The notes below the pieces were generated by a model. That model was not told the DNA's origin. It did no database searches and worked only from the letters and a program-made list of their open reading frames with translations. The translations under genes were made by a program, and so were the position numbers. Positions 30,064 through 38,552 of a stretch of DNA of 64,000 nt are shown in pieces (within the stretch, counting starts at the first letter, position 1; each line of letters begins with the position of its first letter). This DNA comes from Arthrobacter echini. Its GTDB lineage: Bacteria; Actinomycetota; Actinomycetes; Actinomycetales; Micrococcaceae. The DNA is taken from the NCBI RefSeq assembly GCF_004803505.1, contig NZ_SSWH01000007.1, positions 62,001 through 126,000 of the forward strand, in the 5' to 3' direction.

Positions 30064-31173
30064 CTACAGATCGTCCTGGCGGGCGATGAAGACCTCCTTG
30101 AGCAGCAGCATCACGGCTGCCGCCGTGGGGATCGCGATCAGGGCACCGAGGACACCGAGCAGGCTGCCGCCCGCGATGACCGCGATCACGGCGACGGCTC
30201 CCGGCACGGCGACCGCTCTGTGCATGATGCGCGGCGAGATGAAATAGGCCTCGATCTGCAGGTAGGCGATGTAGGGGACGGCGAAGAGCAGCGCCGTCTC
30301 CCAGCCCACGGTGAGCGCGATCAGGCTCACCAGCACGGCGGCGATGGTCCCGCCGACGAGTGGGATGAACGCCAGCAGCGCGACGACGAAGCCGAGGAGG
30401 ACGGAGAACGGAACGTCCACCACCGACATCAGGACGAAGGCGAAGGTACCGTTCAGGAGCGCCACGCATGCCTGACCGATCACGTACAGCCCGACGCTGC
30501 GCGTGATCTCCTCCGCGAGTGCCTCGACGCGCGGTCGGCGCGAGCGCGGGGCGAGGCGGTACGCCCACCTCTTCATGCCGGGAAGACTCGCCAGGAAGTA
30601 GAGGGTCAGCACGAGGACCACCAGGGTACCGAACAGGCTGCCCAGGATCACCGTGCCCACGCCGAGGACGCCGCCGAAGATACCGCCCACGGCGTCGCTG
30701 TTCGCGAGGAACCTGTCGATCTCCGCGGTGACGCGGTCCCGCACCTGGAACTGGTCGTCGAGCGTGACGAAGAACTCGGAGTTCAGGAAGTCCTCCGCGT
30801 ATCCCGGTGCCCGGGCGAGGACCTGGGAGGTCTGGGTCACGATCGTGGGAATCAGCAGCGCGAAGAACAGGGCGACGACGCCGACGAGGATCGAGACCAC
30901 CACCGCTATACCCGCGGGCCGGGGTACGTGGCTGAGCTCGAGCCGACGCACCACAGGGTCCAGACCCAGCGCGATGAACAGTGCGGCGCCGATCCAGACG
31001 AGGAGTTCGCCCACATTGGTGACGATGAAGAAGGCCAGCAGGGCGAGTCCCACACCGACACTCGTCATGAAACCGAAGTAGATGGGATGGTGGCGCACGC
31101 TCGCCCGATCATCGCCGCTTCCGACGGGACGCAGGAGCGGCTGATCGCTCGGGACGTCCTGGTGGTCTGTCAA
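30064..31173 (-). CDS. AI-2E family (PerM/TqsA-like) membrane transporter
   Basis: About 369 aa with 7-8 predicted membrane helices. An N-terminal helix pair (GVGLALLAFFIVTNVGELLVWIG is split by a short loop) leads to the family signature region GLDPVVRRLE. A large soluble loop with LARAPGYAEDFLNSEFF follows, and then the conserved C-terminal helices with VALLAFIPLVGGTIAAVLV. Members export small molecules or act as Na+/H+ antiporters; substrate unknown. The start is uncertain: TTG 31173 begins TDHQDVPSDQP, and the frame stays open to 31281. No clear ribosome-binding site was found. Confidence 0.8.
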   Translation of the reverse strand: MTDHQDVPSDQPLLRPVGSGDDRASVRHHPIYFGFMTSVGVGLALLAFFIVTNVGELLVWIGAALFIALGLDPVVRRLELSHVPRPAGIAVVVSILVGVVALFFALLIPTIVTQTSQVLARAPGYAEDFLNSEFFVTLDDQFQVRDRVTAEIDRFLANSDAVGGIFGGVLGVGTVILGSLFGTLVVLVLTLYFLASLPGMKRWAYRLAPRSRRPRVEALAEEITRSVGLYVIGQACVALLNGTFAFVLMSVVDVPFSVLLGFVVALLAFIPLVGGTIAAVLVSLIALTVGWETALLFAVPYIAYLQIEAYFISPRIMHRAVAVPGAVAVIAVIAGGSLLGVLGALIAIPTAAAVMLLLKEVFIARQDDL

Positions 31174-31431
31174 CGACGGGTTCTGCTTTCGGGTGAGCGG
31201 GGGCCTCTGTCGCGGTCTAGCGAAAACCCTAACAGCCACGGACCCACGGACGGCGGCCCCGGCGACCTGTTTCCCGAGCACCTCGGTCCAGGGCTCGGGC
31301 TACCCCTCGGCCCGAACGATCTTCGATAGCATCGTGGATACGATTGGGTATTCCTCAGCGGTTCCGGTCCGGCCGCGATCTCCCGGGCGACAGGGACCTG
31401 GTGGTCCGCAGCAACCGACGATAGGCGACGC

Positions 31432-33231
31432 GTGCGTGTGAAGGCGGCAGTACCCATCATCGTCGCGGGGCTCGTGCTGATGCTGGTCGGCATCGGGCTG
31501 CAGACTCTCTGGAAGCCTGCCGAAACGCTCACGTCCAGCACGACGCGGCAGACGACCTCGGCTCCCGTGACGGTGATCCTGCCCGAAGCCCGTGGTCGAC
31601 AGAGCGCCGATGTCGAGGTCACCGTCGACGGCGAGGGTCCCTTCACCCTCGCGGTGGGCCGGGCGTCCGACGTCGAGGCCTGGGTCGGTGAGGCCGCACA
31701 CCTCAGCGTGACCGGCATCGATGAGGACGTGCTCTCCACCGAGTACACTGAGGGCGAGGCCTCGGTGCCCGATCCCCGGGGTAGCGACCTGTGGATCAGC
31801 GAGGAAGCCGTGCAGGGCAGCACCAGCTACCGGTGGAGTGAGCCCGTCGAGGGGGAGTGGTCCATTCTCCTGGCGACCGGCGGCCGGACGACGGCACCGA
31901 CGCAGATCTCGATCACCCGGCCCAACGACCAGTCGGCATCCCTTGCCCTGCCACTGATCATCGGTGGCGCACTCGTCGTCGTCCTCGGGATCGCACTGCT
32001 GTTCATCGCGCCGCGCGACCGCTCGGGGCAGGGCCGCCCGGACGCCCCCGGCCGCCGTCGTCCGCCCGGCCGCGCCCGGGCGGCCGACGGCGGCCGGGGC
32101 GGAGCGCCGTCGACCGCCGCGCCGTCGATCGCTGCTCCGCGCGTGATCCTGGTACTCGTCGGTCTGCTCGGCGCCGGATCCCTCCTGGCCCCGCTGCCCG
32201 CCCTGGCAGCGGTCCCGGTCGACGTCGAGCGGATACCGGACACGGCAACTCCGACAGCGACAGCCACTGCCATTGCCTCAGCCACCGGCGACCCTGAACC
32301 ACCGCTGGCGACGGGCGCGCCGTCGCCCGGAAGCGTGGCCAGTGGCCCACCGGTGGTTCTCGAGGAACAGCTCGAGCGCATCCTCAGGGCCGTCGCCGGG
32401 ACGGTGGCGGCTGCCGACGCCGCGTCCGATCCGGACCTCCTGGAACCCCGGGTGGACGGCGCGGCCCTCGAGACCCGGGCGGCCGCCTACGCTCTCGCTG
32501 CCGCGGATGCCGGGCTGCCCGCCCCGGCGCCCGTCGCTGCCGCTCCCGTCCTGCTCGACATGATCCCCACCGATGATCAATGGCCGCGTACGCTCGTGGC
32601 ACTCACGCAGGGCACCGACGACCCGGTGCCCCAGGCCCTGCTCCTGGTCCAGGAATCCCCCCGGGAGAACTACCGGCTGGTCTCGGCCGTGCAGATGCTG
32701 CCCGGCAGCACGTTCCCCACGCCGCCGGTCCCGGGCGCCACCGGGCCCATCCCGCTCGACGAGGACGGCGCACTGAAGCTCGCTCCGCAGGAAGCGGTCA
32801 GGGCCATCGCCGATGTCCTCACCGAACCGGACGGCGACAACGAGCGGATCTTCGAGGAGAACTCCTTCGCCGAGGCGATCACCCGCTTCCAGGCGGAGGT
32901 CCGGGCCGATCCCGGCAACAGTGCGGCAACCATCTCCTTCACGCACCGGGCGCAGGAGGAGAGCACCCAGGCCCTGTCGACCGGTGACGGCGGGGCGATG
33001 GTCTTCGGCTACCTCAGGCACGCCTACTCCAGCGTTCCGGCCTCCGGCGACGACGCGATCGACCTCGGGGGAACCGTGTACGAAACACTGACCGGCGAAG
33101 CGGCCAGCGCCACGGGAATCGACATCAGCTACGGGGAAGCGGTGATGATGTACGTACCGCCTGCGGGCAGTAGTGACCAGGTCCGCGTCGTCGGGGCAGT
33201 CCAGCAGTTGTTGTCCGCTCAGCTGCGCTGA
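31432..33231 (+). CDS. Actinobacterial membrane protein of unknown function
   Basis: 599 aa, not recognised as a characterised enzyme. An N-terminal signal/membrane helix (residues about 5-25) is followed by an extracytoplasmic beta-rich domain (to about 165). A second helix (about 172-192) leads to a basic Pro/Arg/Gly linker. A third hydrophobic segment (about 237-258) ends in ALA, and a long outside domain (about 330-599) then contains LVALTQGTDDPVPQALLLVQE. The C-terminal part resembles the DUF8094 group. The start is GTG 31432. It is followed at 55 nt by the thioredoxin/TPR gene, and an envelope role is inferred. Confidence 0.65.
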   Translation: MRVKAAVPIIVAGLVLMLVGIGLQTLWKPAETLTSSTTRQTTSAPVTVILPEARGRQSADVEVTVDGEGPFTLAVGRASDVEAWVGEAAHLSVTGIDEDVLSTEYTEGEASVPDPRGSDLWISEEAVQGSTSYRWSEPVEGEWSILLATGGRTTAPTQISITRPNDQSASLALPLIIGGALVVVLGIALLFIAPRDRSGQGRPDAPGRRRPPGRARAADGGRGGAPSTAAPSIAAPRVILVLVGLLGAGSLLAPLPALAAVPVDVERIPDTATPTATATAIASATGDPEPPLATGAPSPGSVASGPPVVLEEQLERILRAVAGTVAAADAASDPDLLEPRVDGAALETRAAAYALAAADAGLPAPAPVAAAPVLLDMIPTDDQWPRTLVALTQGTDDPVPQALLLVQESPRENYRLVSAVQMLPGSTFPTPPVPGATGPIPLDEDGALKLAPQEAVRAIADVLTEPDGDNERIFEENSFAEAITRFQAEVRADPGNSAATISFTHRAQEESTQALSTGDGGAMVFGYLRHAYSSVPASGDDAIDLGGTVYETLTGEAASATGIDISYGEAVMMYVPPAGSSDQVRVVGAVQQLLSAQLR

Positions 33232-33271
33232 CAGCGCTCCACGCGGACCATCCAGACCAGTAGCAGTTCCA

Positions 33272-33279
33272 GAGAGAGG
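33272..33279 (+). promoter_or_regulatory. Ribosome-binding site fixing a TTG start
   Basis: GAGAGAGG, 7 nt before TTG 33287, supporting that start for the thioredoxin/TPR protein. Confidence 0.5.
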
Positions 33280-33286
33280 TAGAGCA

Positions 33287-34243
33287 TTGTCTACACCAGC
33301 ACAGCGCGGCGGAATGCCGCCGTCGAGCATGAACCTTCGCGGAGCAGTGGACCTGTCCGCACTCAAGGCGCGGGCGGAGGCCGCCGCACGACCCGATGCG
33401 GGGAGGCAGGGCGCCGGTGCACCCAGCCCGTACATCGTGGAGGTGACGGAGCAGACCTTCCCACAGCTGGTCCAGCTCTCGGCGCAGGTGCCCATCATCA
33501 TCAATCTCCGCTCCACCTACAGCGACCAGTCCAACCAGGTGACGGCGGTGCTCGAGGCCGCCACGATCGCGTTCGACGGACGGATCCTGCTCGCCCACGT
33601 GGATCTGCAGGCGCAGCCGCAGATCGCCCAGGCACTCCAGGCGCAGGGAGCGCCCACCGTGGTCGCCGTCGTGAAGGGGCAGCCGGTTCCCCTGTTCGAG
33701 GGATTGCTCCCCGCGGAGCAGATCCAGGCGTACCTCGACGAGCTGATGAAGGTCGCCGAGGCCAACGGCGTCACGGGCACGCTCAACGATGGCTCGCAGC
33801 CGGAGCCCACCGGAGCGGAGGAGCCACCCCTGCCGCCCCTGCACCAGGAGGCCTTCGACGCCATCGAGCAGGGCGACTTCCAGGCGGCCGCGTCCGCCTA
33901 CCGGCGAGCGCTCGCGGAGCAGCCGGCCGATGCGGACGCGAAAGCCGGTCTCGCGCAGGTCGAACTGATGGGGCGCATGCAGGACGTCGACGCCGCCGAG
34001 GTACGCCGTCGTGGCGCCGACGAACCCGAGTCGCTCGAGGCGCAGCTCGCGGTGGCCGACGTCGATGTCACGGGCGGGCACGTGGAGGATGCGTTCAAGC
34101 GCCTCGTCGACTTCATCGCCCGCAGCAGCGGCGAGGACCGGGACACCGCGCGCAAGCGCCTGCTGGAGCTGTTCGACATCGTCGGTGCCGGTGATCCGCG
34201 CGTCACGGCAGCACGCAGCGCCTTGGCGCGGGCACTGTTCTGA
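33287..34243 (+). CDS. Thioredoxin-fold/TPR protein lacking CxxC (YbbN/CnoX-like)
   Basis: 318 aa cytosolic protein. A thioredoxin-like domain (about residues 42-155) is followed by a TPR-type helical region (about 175-315). The usual WCxxC active site is replaced by STYSDQSNQ, so S79 and S82 occupy the cysteine positions and redox chemistry is not expected. The cis-Pro loop is present (QGAPTVVAVVKGQPV). Co-chaperones of the YbbN/CnoX type use this architecture to hold clients for GroEL or DnaK, which is family knowledge rather than something seen here. Start TTG 33287 is chosen from the GAGAGAGG site; ATG 33314 or 33329 are alternatives. Confidence 0.85.
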   Translation: MSTPAQRGGMPPSSMNLRGAVDLSALKARAEAAARPDAGRQGAGAPSPYIVEVTEQTFPQLVQLSAQVPIIINLRSTYSDQSNQVTAVLEAATIAFDGRILLAHVDLQAQPQIAQALQAQGAPTVVAVVKGQPVPLFEGLLPAEQIQAYLDELMKVAEANGVTGTLNDGSQPEPTGAEEPPLPPLHQEAFDAIEQGDFQAAASAYRRALAEQPADADAKAGLAQVELMGRMQDVDAAEVRRRGADEPESLEAQLAVADVDVTGGHVEDAFKRLVDFIARSSGEDRDTARKRLLELFDIVGAGDPRVTAARSALARALF

Positions 34244-34273
34244 GCAGCCGCGGCAGCGGCGTCCCGCGCTGCC

Positions 34274-34306
34274 GGTGCCGGCGCACCTCGGACGTGCGCC
34301 GGCACC
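34274..34306 (+). terminator. Perfect 13-bp hairpin after the thioredoxin/TPR gene
   Basis: Perfect inverted repeat: GGTGCCGGCGCAC at 34274-34286, a 7-nt loop, and the complementary arm at 34294-34306. No U-run follows. Probable terminator or insulator ahead of the ABC transporter promoter. Confidence 0.6.
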
Positions 34307-34358
34307 GTGACACGGTCCCTCCTCCTCCGGGATGACGAGGGATCACCGGGCGCGTTGC

Positions 34359-34364
34359 TAGCCT
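34359..34364 (+). promoter_or_regulatory. -10 element of leaderless ABC ATPase gene
   Basis: TAGCCT with a 6-nt spacer to ATG 34371. Confidence 0.55.
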
Positions 34365-34370
34365 GAGGCC

Positions 34371-35180
34371 ATGAGTTCTCTCGTGCCACCGCCCTCGGAC
34401 CAGGACAATCCGCACGCCCGGCCGGGAACGCCGGCACTGAGTATCCGCGGCCTGGCCAAGCGTTTCGGGGACAAGGTCGCCGTGAACGGGGTGAATCTCG
34501 AGGTGCCGTCGGGCTCCTTCTTCGGGCTCGTCGGTCCGAACGGGGCAGGCAAGACGACCACGCTGTCCATGGCGACCGGATTGCTGCGCCCGGAGCACGG
34601 TCAGGCACTCGTCCACGGCGTCGACGTGTGGCAGAACCCGCTCGAGGCGAAGAAGCTGATGGGGATCCTGCCCGACGGAGTGAGACTGTTCGACCGGCTC
34701 AGCGGCGAGCAGCTCGTCACGTATGCAGGTCTGCTGCGCGGGATGGACCGGGCCACAGTGGCCGAGCGGACCGGTGATCTGCTGAGGGCGCTGGACCTCA
34801 CAAACGACGCCGGCACTCTGGTGGTCGACTACTCGGCCGGTATGACGAAGAAGATCGCCCTGGCCTCGGCGCTCATCCATGCTCCGAAGCTGCTCGTCCT
34901 CGACGAGCCCTTCGAGTCCGTGGATCCCGTCTCGGCGGCGAACATCCGCGACATCCTCACCGGCTACGTGCGCTCGGGTGGTTCGGTGATCGTCTCGAGC
35001 CACGTGATGGATCTGGTGCAGCGCATGTGTGACCACGTGGCCGTCATCGCCGCGGGTACCGTGCTCGCTGCCGGCACCATCGACGAGGTGCGCGGCGAAG
35101 GCACGCTCGAGGACCGCTTCGTGGAACTCGTCGGCGGTCGCAACACGACGGAAGGGCTGTCATGGTTGCGCACCTCCTGA
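34371..35180 (+). CDS. ABC transporter ATP-binding protein
   Basis: 269 aa ATPase of a CcmA-like exporter. Walker A is GPNGAGKT (residues 55-62). Walker B is LLVLDEPFESVDPVSA. The H-loop is VIVSSHVMDLV. The LSGGQ signature is replaced by YSAGMTKK (from Y154), the variant found in several CcmA/antibiotic- or NatA-type ATPases. It overlaps the permease start by 19 nt. Substrate unknown. Confidence 0.9.
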   Translation: MSSLVPPPSDQDNPHARPGTPALSIRGLAKRFGDKVAVNGVNLEVPSGSFFGLVGPNGAGKTTTLSMATGLLRPEHGQALVHGVDVWQNPLEAKKLMGILPDGVRLFDRLSGEQLVTYAGLLRGMDRATVAERTGDLLRALDLTNDAGTLVVDYSAGMTKKIALASALIHAPKLLVLDEPFESVDPVSAANIRDILTGYVRSGGSVIVSSHVMDLVQRMCDHVAVIAAGTVLAAGTIDEVRGEGTLEDRFVELVGGRNTTEGLSWLRTS

Positions 35181-36727
35181 GACTCAAGCTGACCCTGCTA
35201 CGCAATTCGCTCAGACGCAGCACCGCTCAACTCGTCGGGGTGGTGCTCGGCGGGCTGTACGGGCTGGGGCTGCTGTCACTGATCGTGGTCGGCCTGATCC
35301 TGTTGGGCTCCCAGGACCTCGAGCTGATCCGCACCATCCTGGTGATCGGTGGATCCGCCACGGTGCTCGGGTGGATCGTGATCCCGATCGCCGTGTCCGG
35401 TATCGACATGACGCTCGATCCGGCACGCTTCGTGACCTTCACGATCCCGATGCGTCAGTTGCTGGCGGGCCTGGTGCTCGGCGGACTGGTCGGTGTCCCC
35501 GGGATCGTGACGCTCATCGCTGCACTGGCACAGGTGATCACCTGGATCCGGTATCCCGCTGCTGCTCTGATGGCGCTGGTCTGCGGGCTGCTCGCGGTTC
35601 TCCTCTGTGTCGTCGCCTCCAGGTTCGTGACGACGGCGGTCTCCTCGCTGACGGGGTCACGTCGGTTCAAGGACGTGAACGGAATTGTGGCATTCCTCCC
35701 GCTGTTCTTCCTCGGCCCGATCATCGCGGGCCTCGCGGCGGGTTTCCAGAGTGCACCGGGCTTCGCGGAACGACTCGCCGACGTGCTGGCGTGGACCCCC
35801 TTCGGAGCCCTGTGGGCGGCACCGGCCGACGTCGCCGCCGGTGACCCGGGACTCGCCGTCGTGCGTCTGCTCATCGGTGTCGCCACCCTGGTGGTGTTCC
35901 TGTTCCTCTGGGGTCGCAGTCTCAGCCACGCGCTGGTCACGCCGGCCTACAACGCCGTCACCAAGAAGGCAGCCGGGAACCTCGGCTGGTTCGACCGATT
36001 CCCGGCGACTCCTGCCGGTGCGGTGGCCGCGAGGGCGTTGACCTACTGGTTCCGGGATCCGCGGTACGCGGCCTCGCTCGTCCTGATCCCGCTGCTGGCC
36101 GTCCTGTTCTTCATCTCCGGAGGGGGTGTCGGAGGGGCCTTCGCGTTCGTGGGACCCATCGCGGCATTCCTGCTGGCGTTCTCCATCACGGCCGACATCT
36201 CCTACGACAACACGGCGTTCAGTCTGCACATCACCACGGGTGTGAGTGGGCGTGATGACCGGCTCGGCAGGGCTGCTGCGCTGCTGGTGTTCGCTCTTCC
36301 CGCGACACTGATTCTGACCGTGGTTCCACTGCTCCTGGCCGGGAGGCCGGAGGACGTCCCGGTGCTGCTCGGACTGGCTCTCGGCCTCCTGCTCAGCGGC
36401 ACCGGGCTCTCGAGCTTCGTCTCCGCGCGGTACACCTACAATGTTCCGCTTCCCGGGGACAGTGCCTTCAAGACGCCTCCCGGCACGAACTTCTTCGCCT
36501 TCGCCGTTCAGTTCGGGGCGTTGTTCGTGACACTGCTGCTGGCGCTACCGGAGATCGTCCTCGCGATCGCCTACTTCGTCACCGGGAATGACTTCCTCGG
36601 CTGGCTGACACTGCTGGTCGGCGTGGCGCTCGGCGGAGTCCTGTTGGTGGTCGGTATCCGGGCGGGTGGCCGGTGGTACGACCGCAGGGCTCCTGAACTG
36701 CTGCTGGCGGTCTCGAACAATCGCTGA
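35162..36727 (+). CDS. ABC transporter permease
   Basis: 521 aa with about 12 hydrophobic helices, partner of the upstream ATPase. A hydrophilic segment around residues 165-180 (SLTGSRRFKDVNGIV) and a long loop around residues 255-300 (VTPAYNAVTKKAAGNLGWFD) separate two blocks of helices, as in large exporter permeases of the ABC-2 type. The N-terminus LLRLKLTLLRNSLRRS is typical of these proteins. The start ATG lies 19 nt inside the ATPase gene. The cargo is unknown. Confidence 0.85.
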   Translation: MVAHLLRLKLTLLRNSLRRSTAQLVGVVLGGLYGLGLLSLIVVGLILLGSQDLELIRTILVIGGSATVLGWIVIPIAVSGIDMTLDPARFVTFTIPMRQLLAGLVLGGLVGVPGIVTLIAALAQVITWIRYPAAALMALVCGLLAVLLCVVASRFVTTAVSSLTGSRRFKDVNGIVAFLPLFFLGPIIAGLAAGFQSAPGFAERLADVLAWTPFGALWAAPADVAAGDPGLAVVRLLIGVATLVVFLFLWGRSLSHALVTPAYNAVTKKAAGNLGWFDRFPATPAGAVAARALTYWFRDPRYAASLVLIPLLAVLFFISGGGVGGAFAFVGPIAAFLLAFSITADISYDNTAFSLHITTGVSGRDDRLGRAAALLVFALPATLILTVVPLLLAGRPEDVPVLLGLALGLLLSGTGLSSFVSARYTYNVPLPGDSAFKTPPGTNFFAFAVQFGALFVTLLLALPEIVLAIAYFVTGNDFLGWLTLLVGVALGGVLLVVGIRAGGRWYDRRAPELLLAVSNNR

Positions 36728-36753
36728 CGGCGTTACCCGGACGGCGTTACCCG
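36726..36753 (+). repeat. Tandem 14-bp direct repeat
   Basis: GACGGCGTTACCCG occurs twice in tandem at 36726-36739 and 36740-36753. The first copy begins in the permease stop codon. It sits at the left border of the 36.7-40.0 kb low-synteny segment. Confidence 0.8.
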
Positions 36754-36867
36754 CACTGCGTGCACCGATGTGCGCTGCGTCTGCATGTTTCGCCTGCGTT
36801 TTTCGGGTCCGCACACTTCGGGCGACTGCACCTGTGTACAACCTGTCGAGGAATGGTCCTACCGGGT

Positions 36868-36873
36868 TATGCT
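36868..36873 (+). promoter_or_regulatory. Possible -10 element for the DUF6318 lipoprotein
   Basis: TATGCT, 44 nt before ATG 36918, in a locally AT-richer gap. -35 not evident. Confidence 0.35.
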
Positions 36874-36917
36874 GATGCGCATTCCGGCGGAGCAGGCGGT
36901 TGCGATCGGGGAGTCAC

Positions 36918-37577
36918 ATGGTGTGTGCAGAGGGTCGTCGACGGGCCGTTCCCCTACTGGTGGGTGCAGTGAGCATCCTGCTGCTGGCGGGCTGTACCGG
37001 GTCTGTGGATTCGTCGGACGGCCCGACATCCGACGTGAGCTCGTCGCAGGCCCCTTCTGCGGGTGCGACATCGTCGCCGACCGCGTCGGCTTCAGCCGCA
37101 CCTGAGCCGTCTCCGGCATCATCGGCTGGCCCTGCTGTCAACATTCCTGTTCCTGTCAAGCCTGCCCTGGCTGACGAGAACTCGGCGGAGGGTCTGGAGG
37201 CCTTCACGGAGTACTGGTTCGAGCTGTTCTCCTATGGCTATGAGACCAACGACTGGGCACCGTTCGATGCGGTCACCGATCCCGGCTGTAGGACATGTGC
37301 AAAGACACGGGAAGTGGTTGCAGATTACTATGCCAACGGCGGCTGGATGGACGGTGGGAAATTCGAGCTACTCGATTTCGGTACTGATCTTCAGATGAAT
37401 ACGTCGGGGTCTTTTCAAGCGTACGCTGAGTATCGACAAGCTGACCTGATCTACTATGATCCAACCGGTAGTGCCACGCCTGCGGATGCTCCTGAATCTT
37501 CTGTGAATGCAATATTTGCATTATACGAAGATGACGCTTGGTACATGCTGGATTTTGGGAAACCTGAGGGTACATGA
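36918..37577 (+). CDS. DUF6318-type lipoprotein
   Basis: About 219 aa. A signal peptide with lipobox LLLAGC is followed by a Ser/Thr/Ala/Pro linker (residues about 35-75). A compact domain then starts IPVPVKPALADENSAEG and contains YWFELFSYGYETNDW and PGCRTCAKTREVVADYY, with two Cys likely to form a disulphide. This is the DUF6318 family of actinobacterial surface proteins. The start is ATG 36918 with GGGAG upstream. The 3' half has lower GC and includes ATA (37512-37514) and TTA (37521-37523) codons, unusual in this genome. It overlaps the PKD gene by ATGA. Function unknown. Confidence 0.82.
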   Translation: MVCAEGRRRAVPLLVGAVSILLLAGCTGSVDSSDGPTSDVSSSQAPSAGATSSPTASASAAPEPSPASSAGPAVNIPVPVKPALADENSAEGLEAFTEYWFELFSYGYETNDWAPFDAVTDPGCRTCAKTREVVADYYANGGWMDGGKFELLDFGTDLQMNTSGSFQAYAEYRQADLIYYDPTGSATPADAPESSVNAIFALYEDDAWYMLDFGKPEGT

Positions 37578-38551
37578 TGCGTTATCTGCACTCTGTACTC
37601 ATTCTGCTTGTTTTTTCACTTTTCATGCCGCCTGGTTTGCCGATAGCTGATGCAGCTGATGGTCCAACAGCTTTCGCTGAACAGAATGAATTTGGGGCAG
37701 TAAATTCTAAGCAGTCGAGAAAATCGATGCTTTCGGCACCGTCGGTGCGCACCGAGAATCTTCCCTCTCCTGCCCCACCCGCTCAACCTGCCGCCCTACC
37801 CGTGAACGACGGGATCGACTACACCTACGTCCGCGCGTGCACCGCAGGCCAGAGGAGCAACCTCGATCCCGCCACCTGTCCGACCATGAATGCCCAGTGC
37901 GACGCCCAGGACGATGGCGTACTGGTCAACTGGATCGAGGTGGACAGCAACGTCCAACCTGCAACCCGGACTCCGACCGGCCGGTCATCCTGCATGTATC
38001 CCGGCGAACCGCCCGTTGCACCCGTCGAGGGAGCCGCCGCAGAGGAGGAGGCACCCATCGTCATCACCCTCGAGGAGTTCCAGAAACAGCCCGTCCTCGC
38101 AGCGCTGATCGTGTCCCAGCCGTCGAACTTCGGACTGAAGAACGCTCACTCGAACATCTTCGCTCAGGCGCAGGAGCAGGAGTTTGCGTTCGAGTTCAGG
38201 GATGCGGCCATCGTGCTCAAGGCCAGACCTGTTTCCTATCAGTGGAACTACGGCGACGGAACCAGTGCCACAACCCTCGTGCCGGGTGGACCCGTGGACG
38301 GCAACTCCTTCGACGTCGAAACCCCGACGAGCCATCAGTACGCCGAGACGGGAGACTTCGAGCTGACCCTGACGACATTCTTCGCCGGGGACTACTCAGT
38401 GGACGGTGGGCCGTTCCAACCGGTGGCCGGTGAGGCTGCTGTCGTGTCCGAGCCCCACCTCATGAGCATCTGGCGCACGAAGGGTCACAGTGTGAGCCAG
38501 GACTGCATCGAGAACCCCACCGGTATCGGCTGTGAGCCCCCCGAGCGCTAG
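37574..38551 (+). CDS. Secreted PKD-domain protein
   Basis: 325 aa. A signal peptide (about residues 1-28, ending IADAADG) is followed by a Pro-rich linker and a small Cys-containing region (CPTMNAQCDAQDDG). The region from about 200 on is a PKD-like beta domain with YQWNYGDGTSATT and SHQYAETGDFELTLT. It is predicted to be exported and to act at the surface or in adhesion/assembly. The first 55 codons are AT-rich (AGA, ATA, GTA codons) compared with the rest. Start ATG 37574; ATG 37577 is the immediate alternative. It ends 1 nt before the convergent HNH gene. Confidence 0.8.
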   Translation: MMRYLHSVLILLVFSLFMPPGLPIADAADGPTAFAEQNEFGAVNSKQSRKSMLSAPSVRTENLPSPAPPAQPAALPVNDGIDYTYVRACTAGQRSNLDPATCPTMNAQCDAQDDGVLVNWIEVDSNVQPATRTPTGRSSCMYPGEPPVAPVEGAAAEEEAPIVITLEEFQKQPVLAALIVSQPSNFGLKNAHSNIFAQAQEQEFAFEFRDAAIVLKARPVSYQWNYGDGTSATTLVPGGPVDGNSFDVETPTSHQYAETGDFELTLTTFFAGDYSVDGGPFQPVAGEAAVVSEPHLMSIWRTKGHSVSQDCIENPTGIGCEPPER

Positions 38552-38552
38552 C

